Assembly (NCBI GenBank): GCA_023401925.1
Contig: JAEXDA010000047.1
Coordinates: forward strand, 39,110 to 103,109
Source: Bacillota bacterium
Lineage (GTDB): Bacteria > Bacillota > UBA4882 > UBA8346
Reading direction: 5' to 3'
Length of the DNA: 64,000 nt
This document shows, one piece after another, positions 42,307 through 51,528 of this stretch (positions within the stretch are counted from its first letter, which is position 1; the number at the start of each line of letters is the position of its first letter). Under the pieces are notes generated by a model that was not told the origin of the DNA, did no database searches, and saw nothing but the letters and a program-made list of their open reading frames with translations. Position numbers and translations under genes: made by a program.

Positions 42307-42651
42307 GATTACCTCCGCGTTTAAAACCCATGGTTAATTTTCGGCCTGTTCTAAAGTCATGGTCTCATAATAAGCGGTAGCATATGAAAATAAAACTTCG
42401 CCGGTTTAGGGTGTATCCTTCGACCCGTTTTATTTTTCATTGATTCTTATGACAGCCCGTGTGAAGGGCTGTCGTGCTGCCTTGAAAGTAAATTTACGTT
42501 CAAGATATACAATCATGCAGTATGTAGAAATTTTTCTTGTATACCGGTTGATTATAAATTGCTTTTTCGGCAGCCACCGCCTCAAACCATCCATACTTTA
42601 GGTTTGAAATAACCGCTTTTCCTCCGGGAAGCACTTTCAAATCCGTCGAAA
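42307..42651. other. Intergenic region between binding-protein and permease genes
   Basis: The only clear structure in these 345 bases is a perfect 8-bp hairpin, GACAGCCC (42451-42458) with GGGCTGTC (42466-42473), without a T run. Such a hairpin between binding protein and permeases often keeps binding-protein mRNA more abundant. No gene is visible. Confidence 0.5.
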
Positions 42652-43965
42652 TTACTTTTGAGTGGCCTTCCAAGCGTCATAGGCCTTTTGAGTCACCGCA
42701 GCCACTTGTTCCGGAGTGGAAATACCCAGCCCAATCTCTTGGAGTCCATTGTTTAACGGAGTTACGATACTGGCATCCAGTTTATCATCCAACACCCAAG
42801 TTGCATTATACGGGCTGGAAGAAAAACGGGCCCTTTCTTTGGCAAAAGGCTCCAATTTATCACTGGTAACCCCTTTGCGATCCGGGAAAGCCATGCCGGT
42901 TTCCAAACGGATTTTTTCTACGCCCGGGCTGACCAGATAAGAGATGAGTTTCCAGGCCGCTTTCTCCTTGGCGGAACCCGCAGGAATCTTTGCGCTCATT
43001 CCAAATCCGGTGCCTGCTGCCACAGATGTGGATTTATGGATAACTTCACCTGGAATACTGGGGAACAAAGTCATAACATAGTTGGATTGTTCTTTAACAG
43101 GAATGAGTGCCTGTTTCGTGCTGGGATCGGTCAGGAAATTCCCGACTTTCCAGTCGCCATCAATCATAAACGGCGCTTTGCCGAAGACCCATAAACCGTT
43201 AACGTCCCCGTATGAAGTTTGAAGATTTTTCTTATCGAGAACTCCATCTTTAAAGAGTTGATCAAAGAATTTCAATGATTTTACGAATGGGGCATCGGTA
43301 AACTTGGCATCCCCTTGAATGATTTTAGCCATATGCTCATTGCCGCAAAGCCGGCCGGCAATCATACTGAATATGCAGGATTGAGGCACCCAGGAATCTT
43401 GAGAACCCATTAAAATTGTGCTTTTACCTGCAGCTTTCATTTTCTTAGCAATGGTTTTCAGATCGCCATAAGTTTTAGGGATGGACAATCCCATATCCGA
43501 CAACATTTTTTTATTGACATAAAGGACGTTGGTTGCAGTTACGCAAATCGGAATCTCTCCCAAATATCCTCCTGCCTGAGGCGCAAGTGCCGCTGGATTA
43601 AATTCATTGGCTGTTTTTCCTAAAAACGGCCGTAAATCTTTGACCAAATGCTGGGTATGGATGGACGTCGATCGGCCGCCCGGCCACATATAAATAACAT
43701 CCGGCAATTGCCCGGCAGCAATATATCCTTGAAGTTTTTGATGAAACGGTTCGTTGAATTGGTTCTCCAAATCAATTTTAATATTGGGATTGGCCTTCTC
43801 AAAAGCTCCCCAGATTTGTTCCATTTCCGTCTGCGCAACAGCGCTTGACATGTCTAAATAATTGTAAACTCTAAGGTTTACAACATCTTCGGCAAAAATA
43901 TTCCTTCCGCAGAAAACCATCGCTAGTAATAAAACAACCCCTAAGTACAAGCTCTTTCTCACCAA
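42652..43965 (-). CDS. Extracellular sugar-binding protein of a CUT1 ABC importer
   Basis: A 437-residue solute-binding protein (SBP family 1) with a signal peptide (SLYLGVVLLLAMVFCGRN; the Cys may be a lipobox variant). The body shows LRVYNYL, MEQIWGAFEKANPNIKIDLENQ and the INGDWKVGNF/SVAAGTGFGMSAK regions typical of GlcNAc or oligosaccharide binders. Start codons TTG/GTG follow GGAGG. It captures the sugar for the permeases downstream; chitooligosaccharide is inferred from context. Confidence 0.9.
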   Translation of the reverse strand: MVRKSLYLGVVLLLAMVFCGRNIFAEDVVNLRVYNYLDMSSAVAQTEMEQIWGAFEKANPNIKIDLENQFNEPFHQKLQGYIAAGQLPDVIYMWPGGRSTSIHTQHLVKDLRPFLGKTANEFNPAALAPQAGGYLGEIPICVTATNVLYVNKKMLSDMGLSIPKTYGDLKTIAKKMKAAGKSTILMGSQDSWVPQSCIFSMIAGRLCGNEHMAKIIQGDAKFTDAPFVKSLKFFDQLFKDGVLDKKNLQTSYGDVNGLWVFGKAPFMIDGDWKVGNFLTDPSTKQALIPVKEQSNYVMTLFPSIPGEVIHKSTSVAAGTGFGMSAKIPAGSAKEKAAWKLISYLVSPGVEKIRLETGMAFPDRKGVTSDKLEPFAKERARFSSSPYNATWVLDDKLDASIVTPLNNGLQEIGLGISTPEQVAAVTQKAYDAWKATQK

Positions 43966-44102
43966 ACATTCCTCCTTTAGATCTTTTTATTTTCTTACCA
44001 GGAGTCCAATTCGCGGCGATTTTCACCTCCTTGATCCGTTATTTCGGTAAATAAGTTCAAGACATTTTTTCAATATGAAATTAAGTAGTTATATCAAAAC
44101 TT

Positions 44103-45281
44103 TCAAATCGGCGGAGTAAACCACTGGTTCGTGACAAGACCCACAGCTCCTAACAAATCGGAGTCTTCACCCAGGTCAGAACCTTTAACGATCACGGATT
44201 TTGTGATTCCACCCCGTTCCAACACCCCTTGCAGCCTGGACTTAATTTGACCCAAATAAAAATCGTCGATGCGACCCCAAACACCTCCGATGATAACCAT
44301 CTCCAAATCCAAGATGACCTCAGCCCAGGAAATGGATACCGACAAAGCTTCAATCGCTTCAGCAATCATTAATTGGGCTACCATGTCTCCGTTTGCGGCC
44401 GCTTTAAATATTGTGCTGTCGTTCTCAAGCACAGTACCGGTTCTTTCCCTATAACGGCGCATTACGTCGGGGAGATAAAGATAAGTTTCCAGGCACCCAC
44501 GTTGTCCGCATCGGCACAACTGTCCATTGGAAAACAACGGAATATGCCCGATTTCCCCCGCCATCCCCCGGCTACCGGTAAGTAAGCGGCGATCATAGAT
44601 TATCCCGGATCCCACCCCGGAAGTTGTCTGAATATACATCATACTTGAGGTTTCCTTGGCTCCACCAAACCACATTTCAGCAAGGGCAGCAGCGTTGGCG
44701 TCATTTTCTACGAAAACCGGAATATTCAGCAACTTTTCCAATTTCTCGGCGACTTCCACATCACGCCACCCCAGGTTGACTGATCGCATGAGAATACCGT
44801 TTTCACTGTCCACTATCCCGGCAATTGCAACGCCCACTCCCAATAGGTATTCCTTATCAATCCGGGCGTTTTTTAAGAGCGATGCGAGCTCTACGGAAAT
44901 TTCATTGAATAGTGAGTCCGGTTCCAAAGAATATTGTTGGAATACCTTCTTGACTATCATTTTTCCTTTAATATCGGAAATCGCCAGAGCCACTCGATCC
45001 CTAAGAATCTGGACTCCAACGACGAACAGTTGATCATAATTCAAACGCAGGATGATGGGCCGTCTACCACCATTGGACTCACCAATCCGTTCTTCAATGA
45101 TCACCCGCTGTTCAATAAGTTCTGCAATAATCCGGGTTATTGTCGCCGGGCTCATTTTCGTTACTTCCGTCAAGCGCGCCCGTGATACACTGCCCTCCCG
45201 GTATAAAGTCTGTAGGACAGAAACCGCATTAAACGAACGAATTAAATGGGTGCTATTCAGACCCATTTTTTGAGTACGCAT
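44103..45281 (-). CDS. ROK-family transcriptional repressor, NagC/XylR type
   Basis: A 392-residue regulator with an N-terminal winged helix (VLQTLYREGSVSRARLTEVTKMSPATITRIIAELIEQ) and a ROK sugar-sensing domain containing the zinc motif GQLCRCGQRGCLETYL and VENDANAAALAEMWFG. NagC-type proteins release DNA when they bind GlcNAc-6-phosphate, XylR types when they bind xylose. Being at the head of the chitin block, it should control the genes at 34-44 kb. An inverted repeat upstream (45322-45338) could be its own operator. Confidence 0.92.
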   Translation of the reverse strand: MRTQKMGLNSTHLIRSFNAVSVLQTLYREGSVSRARLTEVTKMSPATITRIIAELIEQRVIIEERIGESNGGRRPIILRLNYDQLFVVGVQILRDRVALAISDIKGKMIVKKVFQQYSLEPDSLFNEISVELASLLKNARIDKEYLLGVGVAIAGIVDSENGILMRSVNLGWRDVEVAEKLEKLLNIPVFVENDANAAALAEMWFGGAKETSSMMYIQTTSGVGSGIIYDRRLLTGSRGMAGEIGHIPLFSNGQLCRCGQRGCLETYLYLPDVMRRYRERTGTVLENDSTIFKAAANGDMVAQLMIAEAIEALSVSISWAEVILDLEMVIIGGVWGRIDDFYLGQIKSRLQGVLERGGITKSVIVKGSDLGEDSDLLGAVGLVTNQWFTPPI

Positions 45282-45321
45282 TGGGAAAACTCCTACACTT
45301 TATTTCTGTATGAAAAATACT

Positions 45322-45338
45322 AACGTTATTGTAACATT
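45322..45338. promoter_or_regulatory. Candidate operator upstream of the ROK repressor gene
   Basis: AACGTTA-TTG-TAACATT is an inverted repeat of seven bases with one mismatch, about 45 bases upstream of the repressor start in an AT-rich promoter region. Autoregulation is inferred from position and symmetry only. Confidence 0.4.
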
Positions 45339-45433
45339 AATGTCATCCATTCGTCAATAACATCAAAAATTATTCTTCATAATTTAAAAAGAACCGGAGT
45401 TTATTTACATCCTTGGGTAGCTGAATTCCTAAA

Positions 45434-45481
45434 AATATAAAAAAACGGTCTGTTGGTTTTCAAATTATTTTGCAACAGACC
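45434..45481 (-). terminator. Terminator of the pdxST operon
   Basis: On the minus strand GGTCTGTTG (9 bases) pairs with CAACAGACC around a 16-base AT-rich loop and is followed by TTTTTTT. It lies 50 bases after pdxT. Confidence 0.85.
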
Positions 45482-45530
45482 CTTTATCTATATTAAAAAA
45501 TATTCCGTACTATTTTTATCCTCGGTTGCT

Positions 45531-46100
45531 CTATCCTTTACACATCTCCATAAAATACTGATGAATCCGCAAGTCGGAAGTTAATTCCGGATGAAAGGCA
45601 GCCACTAAGAAATTGTTTTGCCGAGCAAGCAATATTTTTTCGTCAAGTCTGGACAGAACTTGCACTCCCGTTCCAACTTTCGTAATGTAAGGAGCCCTGA
45701 TGAAGACGGCGTGGAAAGGTTTCTCTCCCAGTTCCGGTATGGGAATATCCCCCTCAAAACTTGCTATCTGCCTTCCAAACGCATTTCGTTCCACCTCAAT
45801 ATCCATCAGGCCAAGTCTTGGCTGAGTACTGCCGATGATCTCCTTGGCCAGCAAAATCAAGCCGGTACATGTCCCAAATATCGGCAATCCCTTCCGTCCA
45901 AGTTCGGCAAGAGGTTCAAGCATTTCATACTTTATCAATAATTTCCCGACCGTCGTGCTTTCGCCGCCCGGTATAATGAGGCCCTGAATTTCGGAGAGTT
46001 GCTGCGGATAAAGGACTAAAACCGGCTCAACTCCGCAGCTTCGCAGTGAATTGGCATGTTCCCTCACCGCTCCTTGCAGTGCTAATACTCCTATTTTCAT
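45531..46100 (-). CDS. pdxT: Pyridoxal 5'-phosphate synthase glutaminase subunit
   Basis: A 189-residue class I glutaminase that supplies ammonia to PdxS. Key residues: GGESTTVGKL near 46, nucleophile Cys in FGTCTGLILLA near 78, and the His-Glu pair in AAFHPELTSD near 170. It lies 21 bases downstream of pdxS in the usual pdxST operon for vitamin B6 synthesis. Confidence 0.95.
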   Translation of the reverse strand: MKIGVLALQGAVREHANSLRSCGVEPVLVLYPQQLSEIQGLIIPGGESTTVGKLLIKYEMLEPLAELGRKGLPIFGTCTGLILLAKEIIGSTQPRLGLMDIEVERNAFGRQIASFEGDIPIPELGEKPFHAVFIRAPYITKVGTGVQVLSRLDEKILLARQNNFLVAAFHPELTSDLRIHQYFMEMCKG

Positions 46101-46121
46101 GCTGACACCTTCTCTGAGATT

Positions 46122-47003
46122 TTACCAACCTCGTCCGGCGATCTTATCTTCTTCCTTCATCGCTCCAACATGAATACCTCTCATGGCGGTGCCGATACCC
46201 TTGGAGACTTCGGCGATCAGCTTGGCATCCTGATAATGGGCCGTTGCTTCAACAATCGCTTTGGCTCTCTTGGCGGGATTGTCGGATTTAAAAATACCCG
46301 AACCCACAAAGATGCCGTCACAACCAAGTTGCATCATCAGAGCCGCATCGGCCGGACTGGCGATTCCGCCGGCTGCAAAGTTAACTACCGGCAATCTGCC
46401 CAACTTTTTCACTTCGGCGACTAATTCATAAGGAGCGCCCAAATCTTTGGCGATAGTCATTAATTCTTCATTCGAAGCGCTAACGACCCTTTTGATATCG
46501 TCATTCACCGTACGGATATGGCGCACAGCCTCAACCACATCGCCGGTTCCGGCTTCCCCCTTGGTACGAATCATCGCCGCCCCTTCTCCAATCCGCCGCA
46601 AGGCTTCACCCAGATTGCGGGCTCCACAAACGAAAGGCACCTTAAATTGATGCTTATCGATATGGTAAAGATCATCCGCCGGCGTCAACACTTCACTCTC
46701 ATCGATGTAATCGATTTCCAAAGCTTCAAGGACCTGAGCTTCCACGAAATGTCCAATCCTGGCTTTGGCCATAACCGGAATGGTGACCACGTTCATGATA
46801 TTGATTATAATTTCAGGGTCCGACATCCTGGCCACGCCACCCTCGGCCCGGATATCCGCCGGTACTCTTTCGAGCGCCATAACCGCCACCGCACCGGCCT
46901 CTTCAGCAATCTTCGCTTGCTCCGGAGTCGTCACATCCATAATGACTCCACCCTTGAGCATCTCGGCCAAACCGCGCTTAACACTTATCGTTCCCGTTTC
47001 CAT
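46122..47003 (-). CDS. pdxS: Pyridoxal 5'-phosphate synthase lyase subunit
   Basis: A 293-residue TIM-barrel that makes pyridoxal 5'-phosphate from ribose-5-phosphate, glyceraldehyde-3-phosphate and ammonia. Motifs: LKGGVIMDVTTPEQAKIAEEAGAVAVMALERVPADIR, IDYIDESEVLTPAD (with the nearby Lys in DKHQFKVPFVCGARNLGEA), RIGEGAAMIRTKGEAGTG and GIFKSDNPAKRAKAIVEAT. The ATG at 47003 is chosen because GGAGG lies nine bases upstream and overlaps the alternative ATG at 47018. Confidence 0.96.
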   Translation of the reverse strand: METGTISVKRGLAEMLKGGVIMDVTTPEQAKIAEEAGAVAVMALERVPADIRAEGGVARMSDPEIIINIMNVVTIPVMAKARIGHFVEAQVLEALEIDYIDESEVLTPADDLYHIDKHQFKVPFVCGARNLGEALRRIGEGAAMIRTKGEAGTGDVVEAVRHIRTVNDDIKRVVSASNEELMTIAKDLGAPYELVAEVKKLGRLPVVNFAAGGIASPADAALMMQLGCDGIFVGSGIFKSDNPAKRAKAIVEATAHYQDAKLIAEVSKGIGTAMRGIHVGAMKEEDKIAGRGW

Positions 47004-47305
47004 CGCTAAAACCTCCATTAATTAACAGTAAACATCGCTATGATTCACTATTTACCATTCAACCTGAATTTATTGGATCTTATTTTACAACAATTAACTC
47101 CGGGGCGCAATAGCTATCGGAATACTAACCTTAACATCATATTAAAAGTTGCAGGGAAATGTCTTGAATGCTGGCAGGAAACGGATGAAATCCAACGAAT
47201 AACTTTACCCAGGGTCTTGGGAATAAAGACCTCCAAGCCCCAGTATCCGGGGCCAGAATCCTCCCTTCGCTGCCTGAAATCCATCAAAGGAATCAAAGAA
47301 AAACA

Positions 47306-47905
47306 ATGTTAATCTCCAATCTTGACCCAAACAATTTATCCCATGCGGAAATCCATCAATTACTTTTTGAAAATATTAAAGATGATGGCCGTCATGGCGA
47401 TTGTATTTTCGTGTTTGGAAGCTTAACGGCGGCAAAATACCGGATTCCGGAGTCTGTTAAATTATACCAAAGGAAAAGAGCCGCCAAGGTACTTTTGTCC
47501 GGAGGTACAATTGTAAAGGACCAAAATATTTCGGAAGCGCTCATGATGAAGGAACGTGCCATCGAATTAGGAGTGGCTCCCAAAGATATTTTACTCGAGC
47601 AACTTTCTTTAAACACCATCGAAAATGTGCTTGCTTCTATGCTTATACTGAATCGGGAATTCAAATTACATCAAATAAAGCGAATACTGGTGGTGTCAAC
47701 CTATTACCATCTTCGGCGCTGTTCTCTGGCTTTAAAAACATATATGCCCAAATGGATCGAATATTCCTTATGTCCGGCCATCGATCCCCTTACCCATCCT
47801 GATCGATGGTTTATGAATGAAATCGGAATCCGAAAAGTATCCACCGAAGCTCAAACATTAATTGGATATGTCAACGAGGGTTATTTAGAAGATTGTGAAC
47901 TTTGA
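47306..47905 (+). CDS. YdcF-like (DUF218) protein
   Basis: A 199-residue cytoplasmic DUF218 protein: DCIFVFGSLTAAKYRI at the start of the fold, KVLLSGGTIVKDQNISEALMMKERAIELGVAPKDILLEQLSLNTIEN (the conserved SGG..../E..S.NT.EN region, near 70-110) and ILVVSTYYHLRRCSLAL. E. coli YdcF is reported to bind S-adenosylmethionine, and no enzyme activity is firmly known. No signal or membrane segment. First gene of a four-gene plus-strand unit. Confidence 0.85.
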   Translation: MLISNLDPNNLSHAEIHQLLFENIKDDGRHGDCIFVFGSLTAAKYRIPESVKLYQRKRAAKVLLSGGTIVKDQNISEALMMKERAIELGVAPKDILLEQLSLNTIENVLASMLILNREFKLHQIKRILVVSTYYHLRRCSLALKTYMPKWIEYSLCPAIDPLTHPDRWFMNEIGIRKVSTEAQTLIGYVNEGYLEDCEL

Positions 47906-47934
47906 TGCCTCCTATGAAAAGGATGAAACCTGGA

Positions 47935-48279
47935 ATGAATCTTCAATTATTGCTAAAATCCTTCATTGGATTTCTATTGGTTCTCGTGATTCAATTGTTC
48001 TCCAAAAGTAAATACTACGTAATATCGGCTCTGGTTCCCCTCTTTCCTTCACTGGCGATATTCTCCTATTACTTTGTGGGTTCTCAGGGCGATATTGATA
48101 AATTGTCAAAGACCATTATTTTTGGGATGCTCTCTCTTATTACCTATTTCTCTTTCCTGCTGGCCTTGCTAATTTTATCGAAGAAGATGGCGATTGTACC
48201 GGCGCTAGTTTGTTCTTCGCTGGTTTGGTTCGGGGTTGCAGCCATTCAAATCTTTTTGTGGCAAAAATTCATGAATTGA
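47935..48279 (+). CDS. GlpM-like small membrane protein
   Basis: About 114 residues with four hydrophobic segments: NLQLLLKSFIGFLLVLVIQLF, YYVISALVPLFPSLAIFSYYFVG, TIIFGMLSLITYFSFLLALLIL and IVPALVCSSLVWFGVAAIQIFLW. The ALVPLFPSLAIxxYYxVG block is the hallmark of GlpM/DUF3147 proteins, first named near glycerol genes; function is poorly known. The frame overlaps the ydcF-like stop (TGATG) at its upstream end; the start at 47935 is behind AAGGATG, but 47905 is possible. Confidence 0.72.
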   Translation: MNLQLLLKSFIGFLLVLVIQLFSKSKYYVISALVPLFPSLAIFSYYFVGSQGDIDKLSKTIIFGMLSLITYFSFLLALLILSKKMAIVPALVCSSLVWFGVAAIQIFLWQKFMN

Positions 48280-48374
48280 AGTACTGGTTTTTGAACTTCA
48301 TACGGGAACACTTTCTGAAAGATTGGCCTGTTATCAACAGCTTGACGATAGACGAGAAGAATAAGAGGAATCCA

Positions 48375-48761
48375 ATGAAACTTAATAAAATTCACCATGT
48401 CGCCATTATTTGTTCGGATTATCAAAAATCCAAGGATTTCTACGTGAACCGGCTCGGTTTCAAAATTATCCATGAATTTTACCGGCGGGAAAGAGACTCC
48501 TATAAGCTGGACCTGGAAGTTGATGAAAGCACGACCATTGAGCTGTTTTCGTTTCCGGACCCGCCGCCCCGGGTAAACCGACCTGAAGCCGCCGGATTAC
48601 GACATTTGGCCTTTGAAGTCGACAATATTGAGGATACGGTTATGGAATTAACAACCCGTGAAATCGTCGTTGAACCGGTTCGCATCGACGAGATCACCGG
48701 TAAGAAGTATACTTTTTTTAAAGATCCGGATAATTTACCCCTTGAATTATATGAAAAATAA
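48375..48761 (+). CDS. Glyoxalase/VOC-family protein, GloA2/YaeR type
   Basis: A 128-residue metalloenzyme-type VOC protein. The pattern KIHHVAIICSDYQKSKDFYVNRLGFKI, RRERDSYKLDLEVDE..IELFSFPDPPPRVNRPEAAGLRHLAFEVD and PLELYEK matches YaeR/GloA2 closely: His in IHHVA, Glu in IELFSF, His in LRHLA and Glu in LELYE would bind the metal. It may isomerise a glutathione or other thiol adduct. The ATG at 48375 is preceded by AGAGGAA; the longer upstream frame is not used. Confidence 0.88.
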   Translation: MKLNKIHHVAIICSDYQKSKDFYVNRLGFKIIHEFYRRERDSYKLDLEVDESTTIELFSFPDPPPRVNRPEAAGLRHLAFEVDNIEDTVMELTTREIVVEPVRIDEITGKKYTFFKDPDNLPLELYEK

Positions 48762-48798
48762 ACAGAAGACACTATAAAAAATCCAGAGAAGGGACTCC

Positions 48799-49521
48799 AT
48801 GGCTTCGAAAAAAGCTATCTTGGAATACTTAAAGGGAAATCCAATCGAGAATTCCAATATCATTCATTTCATTGAAAATTATCCGATCCGCTCTCTTGAA
48901 AAAATCGGCAATTCTGTAGTTGCCAAAGGAACCAGCGATCGGGATTGGGTTTATATCAGCTCGAAATCATCCCTTGAACTTAAAATGATTCAAAACCATT
49001 TAACGGCTCAGGATTGCAATTTTGCCATTATTGAAGATTGGATGATTCCTATCCTCTGTGGAAACCGGAATATCAAATGGAAGTTGTCGACCCTGCGCTT
49101 GTTTTTACCGGAGACGGTCCCGCTCCCGGCACCGCTTTTTCATCCATCCGCGCTTACGGTTAACGATGCCGAAGTTATTTATCATAATTCCGCCTATCAG
49201 CAATATCTTTCGCTGGAATACATTGGGGAGCGGATACGGAATGGAATGGGTTCTTGTCTCCGGGAAAGGGATAACGCGCCCCCTGTTGCCTGGGCGCTTA
49301 CCCAGGACGATGGCGCGATCGGCTTTTTAAACGTTCTTCCCGAGCACAGGAATAAAGGATATGCCCGCGCCGTGACCATTGATATGATCCAAAAAGTTCG
49401 GGCCCAAAACAGACTCCCTTTCGTCCTCATCGAAGCCGATCATACTCCCTCCATGAGACTGGCCTTGAGTCTGGGATTTGTTCAAGACCGAATGGTAAGT
49501 TGGTTCGAGGTTGAGGATTGA
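48799..49521 (+). CDS. GNAT-family N-acetyltransferase
   Basis: A 240-residue protein with an N-terminal helical domain and a C-terminal GNAT domain: VAWALTQDDGAIGFLNVLPEHRNKGYARAVTIDMIQKV, where EHRNKGYA is the acetyl-CoA loop (near 185), then VLIEADHTPSMRLALSLGF. This two-domain layout is that of FR47-like acyltransferases with unknown substrates. Last gene of the plus-strand unit; convergent with the aminotransferase gene. Confidence 0.82.
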   Translation: MASKKAILEYLKGNPIENSNIIHFIENYPIRSLEKIGNSVVAKGTSDRDWVYISSKSSLELKMIQNHLTAQDCNFAIIEDWMIPILCGNRNIKWKLSTLRLFLPETVPLPAPLFHPSALTVNDAEVIYHNSAYQQYLSLEYIGERIRNGMGSCLRERDNAPPVAWALTQDDGAIGFLNVLPEHRNKGYARAVTIDMIQKVRAQNRLPFVLIEADHTPSMRLALSLGFVQDRMVSWFEVED

Positions 49522-49538
49522 GAATGATGAATGCTGCC

Positions 49539-50723
49539 CTACCGGCGGTGTCTCTCCACAAACCTTCCCATCCTGACCAATGCTTCCTGCAAATTCTCCA
49601 TCGATGAAGCATACGAACACCTTACATAGCCTTCCCCGGAACTTCCGAAAGCATCACCGGGTACCACGGCTACTTTCTCTTCTTTCAACAGCAACTCGCT
49701 GAATTCCAGCGAAGTCATTCCGGTTATGGCAATGGAAGGAAAAGCGTAAAAGGCGCCCTTGGGTTCAAAGCAAGTCAGCCCGATATCGTTCAACCCTTTA
49801 ACAAACAAACGGCGGCGACGGTTGTATTCCGCGCACATTTTACGCCGTTCATTTTCACCATGCCGTAAAGCCTCGATGGCAGCCTTTTGAGCAGTTATCG
49901 GCGCACACAGCATCGTAAATTGGTGGATTTTCATCATTGCCTGAATGATCTCCGCCGGAGCGGTTGCATAACCCAACCTCCAACCCGTCATCGCATAAGC
50001 CTTTGAGAAACCGTTGAAAAGAATTGTCCTTTCCCTCATCCCCGGAAGCGCCGCAAAACAAATATGCTCCCCTTCATAGGTTAAATGAGCGTAGACTTCA
50101 TCACTTAAAATCAACAAATCATATTTCCGGGCCAGTCCCGCAATTTCCATGGCGACTTCGCGGGTCATGACGCCGCCGGTGGGGTTATTGGGGTAACAGA
50201 GCAAAATCGCCTTCGTCTTGGGAGTGATGAACGGTTCCATATCTTTGGCCCGGACCCGAAATCCCTCTGCGGCTTTGGTGGTGACATTGACCGGTTTACC
50301 CCCGGCCATCATCACGCAAGGATTGTATGAAACATAACAGGGCTCGGGAACAATGACTTCATCGCCCGGCTCAATGATTGCCCTGAACGCCAAATCCAGG
50401 GCTTCGCTCACTCCCACCGTTACCAGGATTTCATGTTTGGGATCATAGGTTACACCGTAATTTTTTTGTAAGTCGCCGGCTATCTCTTCACGAAGTTCCA
50501 ATAAACCGTAGTTGGAGGTATACATGGTATAACCTTTTTCCAATGAATAAAAACAGGCCTCCCGAATATGCCAGGGGGTTACAAAGTCAGGTTCCCCAAC
50601 TCCCAGGGAGATTACGCCTTTTATTTCGGCAACCAAATCAAAAAAACGACGGATCCCTGAAGGCGGAATGGCGGCAATGGTTTTGTTCACCCAAGTCCGT
50701 CCTTTTACCAGGCCCTCATTCAC
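49539..50723 (-). CDS. Class I/II aminotransferase (AspC/PatA type)
   Basis: A 394-residue PLP enzyme. SDEVYAHLTYEGE, LFNGFSKAYAMTGWRLGY (Schiff-base Lys in SKAYAMTGWR, near residue 236) and CYPNNPTGGVM (N of PNNPTG) are clear. It fits aromatic/aspartate aminotransferases of the I-gamma group. The start is a GTG in a GTGA overlap with the stop of the Lrp gene, so the regulator and enzyme are coupled. Confidence 0.92.
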   Translation of the reverse strand: MNEGLVKGRTWVNKTIAAIPPSGIRRFFDLVAEIKGVISLGVGEPDFVTPWHIREACFYSLEKGYTMYTSNYGLLELREEIAGDLQKNYGVTYDPKHEILVTVGVSEALDLAFRAIIEPGDEVIVPEPCYVSYNPCVMMAGGKPVNVTTKAAEGFRVRAKDMEPFITPKTKAILLCYPNNPTGGVMTREVAMEIAGLARKYDLLILSDEVYAHLTYEGEHICFAALPGMRERTILFNGFSKAYAMTGWRLGYATAPAEIIQAMMKIHQFTMLCAPITAQKAAIEALRHGENERRKMCAEYNRRRRLFVKGLNDIGLTCFEPKGAFYAFPSIAITGMTSLEFSELLLKEEKVAVVPGDAFGSSGEGYVRCSYASSMENLQEALVRMGRFVERHRR

Positions 50724-51199
50724 GGGGTAACCACCAGCCTCTCCACATCCTCCTTGCCGTCCATAATGACCCCTTCCAGCTTATATTTCTTGAGTATAAA
50801 GTGTGTGGCTGTGCTTTGGACGTTATGAATGGTCGCCAATTTCTGAGAGACAAATAAAGCGACTTCTTTCATGGTTGTCCCTTCAACCAGCACCATCAGA
50901 TCATAAGCTCCGGACATCAGAAATACCGACTTAACTTCCGGGAAGCTGTATATCCGTTCGGCAATCTCATCAAAACCTACATCCCGTTGGGGAATGACTT
51001 TCACTTCGATCAGCGCGTTTACTTTTTCAACCCCGGCCCTCTCCCAATTGACCATGGCCCGGTAGTTAATGATCACCTTATCCGCCTCGAATTCGGCGAT
51101 TTTCGCCTTGACCTCTTCTTCCCTCATCCCCAACATGACCGCGATTTCCGCCGGAGTTAACCGATCGTTTCGTTCCAACAATTCCAGGATTTCCTGCAA
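50720..51199 (-). CDS. Lrp/AsnC-family transcriptional regulator
   Basis: A 159-residue regulator with an N-terminal helix-turn-helix (LLERNDRLTPAEIAVMLGMREEEVKAKIAEFEADKVI) and a C-terminal RAM domain (VNALIEVKVIPQRDVGFDEIAERIYSFPEVKSVFLMSGAYDLMVLVEGTT). The start is TTG behind GGAGGAC. Translational coupling to the aminotransferase suggests it senses an amino acid or controls that gene. Confidence 0.9.
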   Translation of the reverse strand: MQEILELLERNDRLTPAEIAVMLGMREEEVKAKIAEFEADKVIINYRAMVNWERAGVEKVNALIEVKVIPQRDVGFDEIAERIYSFPEVKSVFLMSGAYDLMVLVEGTTMKEVALFVSQKLATIHNVQSTATHFILKKYKLEGVIMDGKEDVERLVVTP

Positions 51200-51528
51200 T
51201 TTATGTCCTCCCTCCAGTTTGCCGAAGCTAAAAAAAGCCTCCGGACTTTCATGGCAATGAACGCAAACCTTTCAATTAAAATATCATTTATGGGAAAAAC
51301 TTTCAATCGTTTTTTCTCCCGCGACCTGCAATCGACTTTTTTGGCTATACCGAAACAATTTCTGCAGTTCCCAGCCATTTATGATTTCGTTTCATCAAAC
51401 ATTTTTGCCGTTTCTCCCTTGGGTGATTTCATTTCTCCAATCCTTTTTTTCATTTCTCCCTTGTGATCTTCCCCGATTTGCTCGACACCTGGTTAAGAGA
51501 TAAAAAATATAACCAAGGAGTTGAAGAC

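Noticed and set aside
42451..42473. Intrinsic terminator between binding protein and permeases
   Set aside because: The stem is perfect but no T run follows, so I list it only as structure in the intergenic entry.
47040..47312. 90-codon ORF between pdxS and the ydcF-like gene
   Set aside because: No ribosome-binding site and no coding character; its end overlaps the ydcF-like start.
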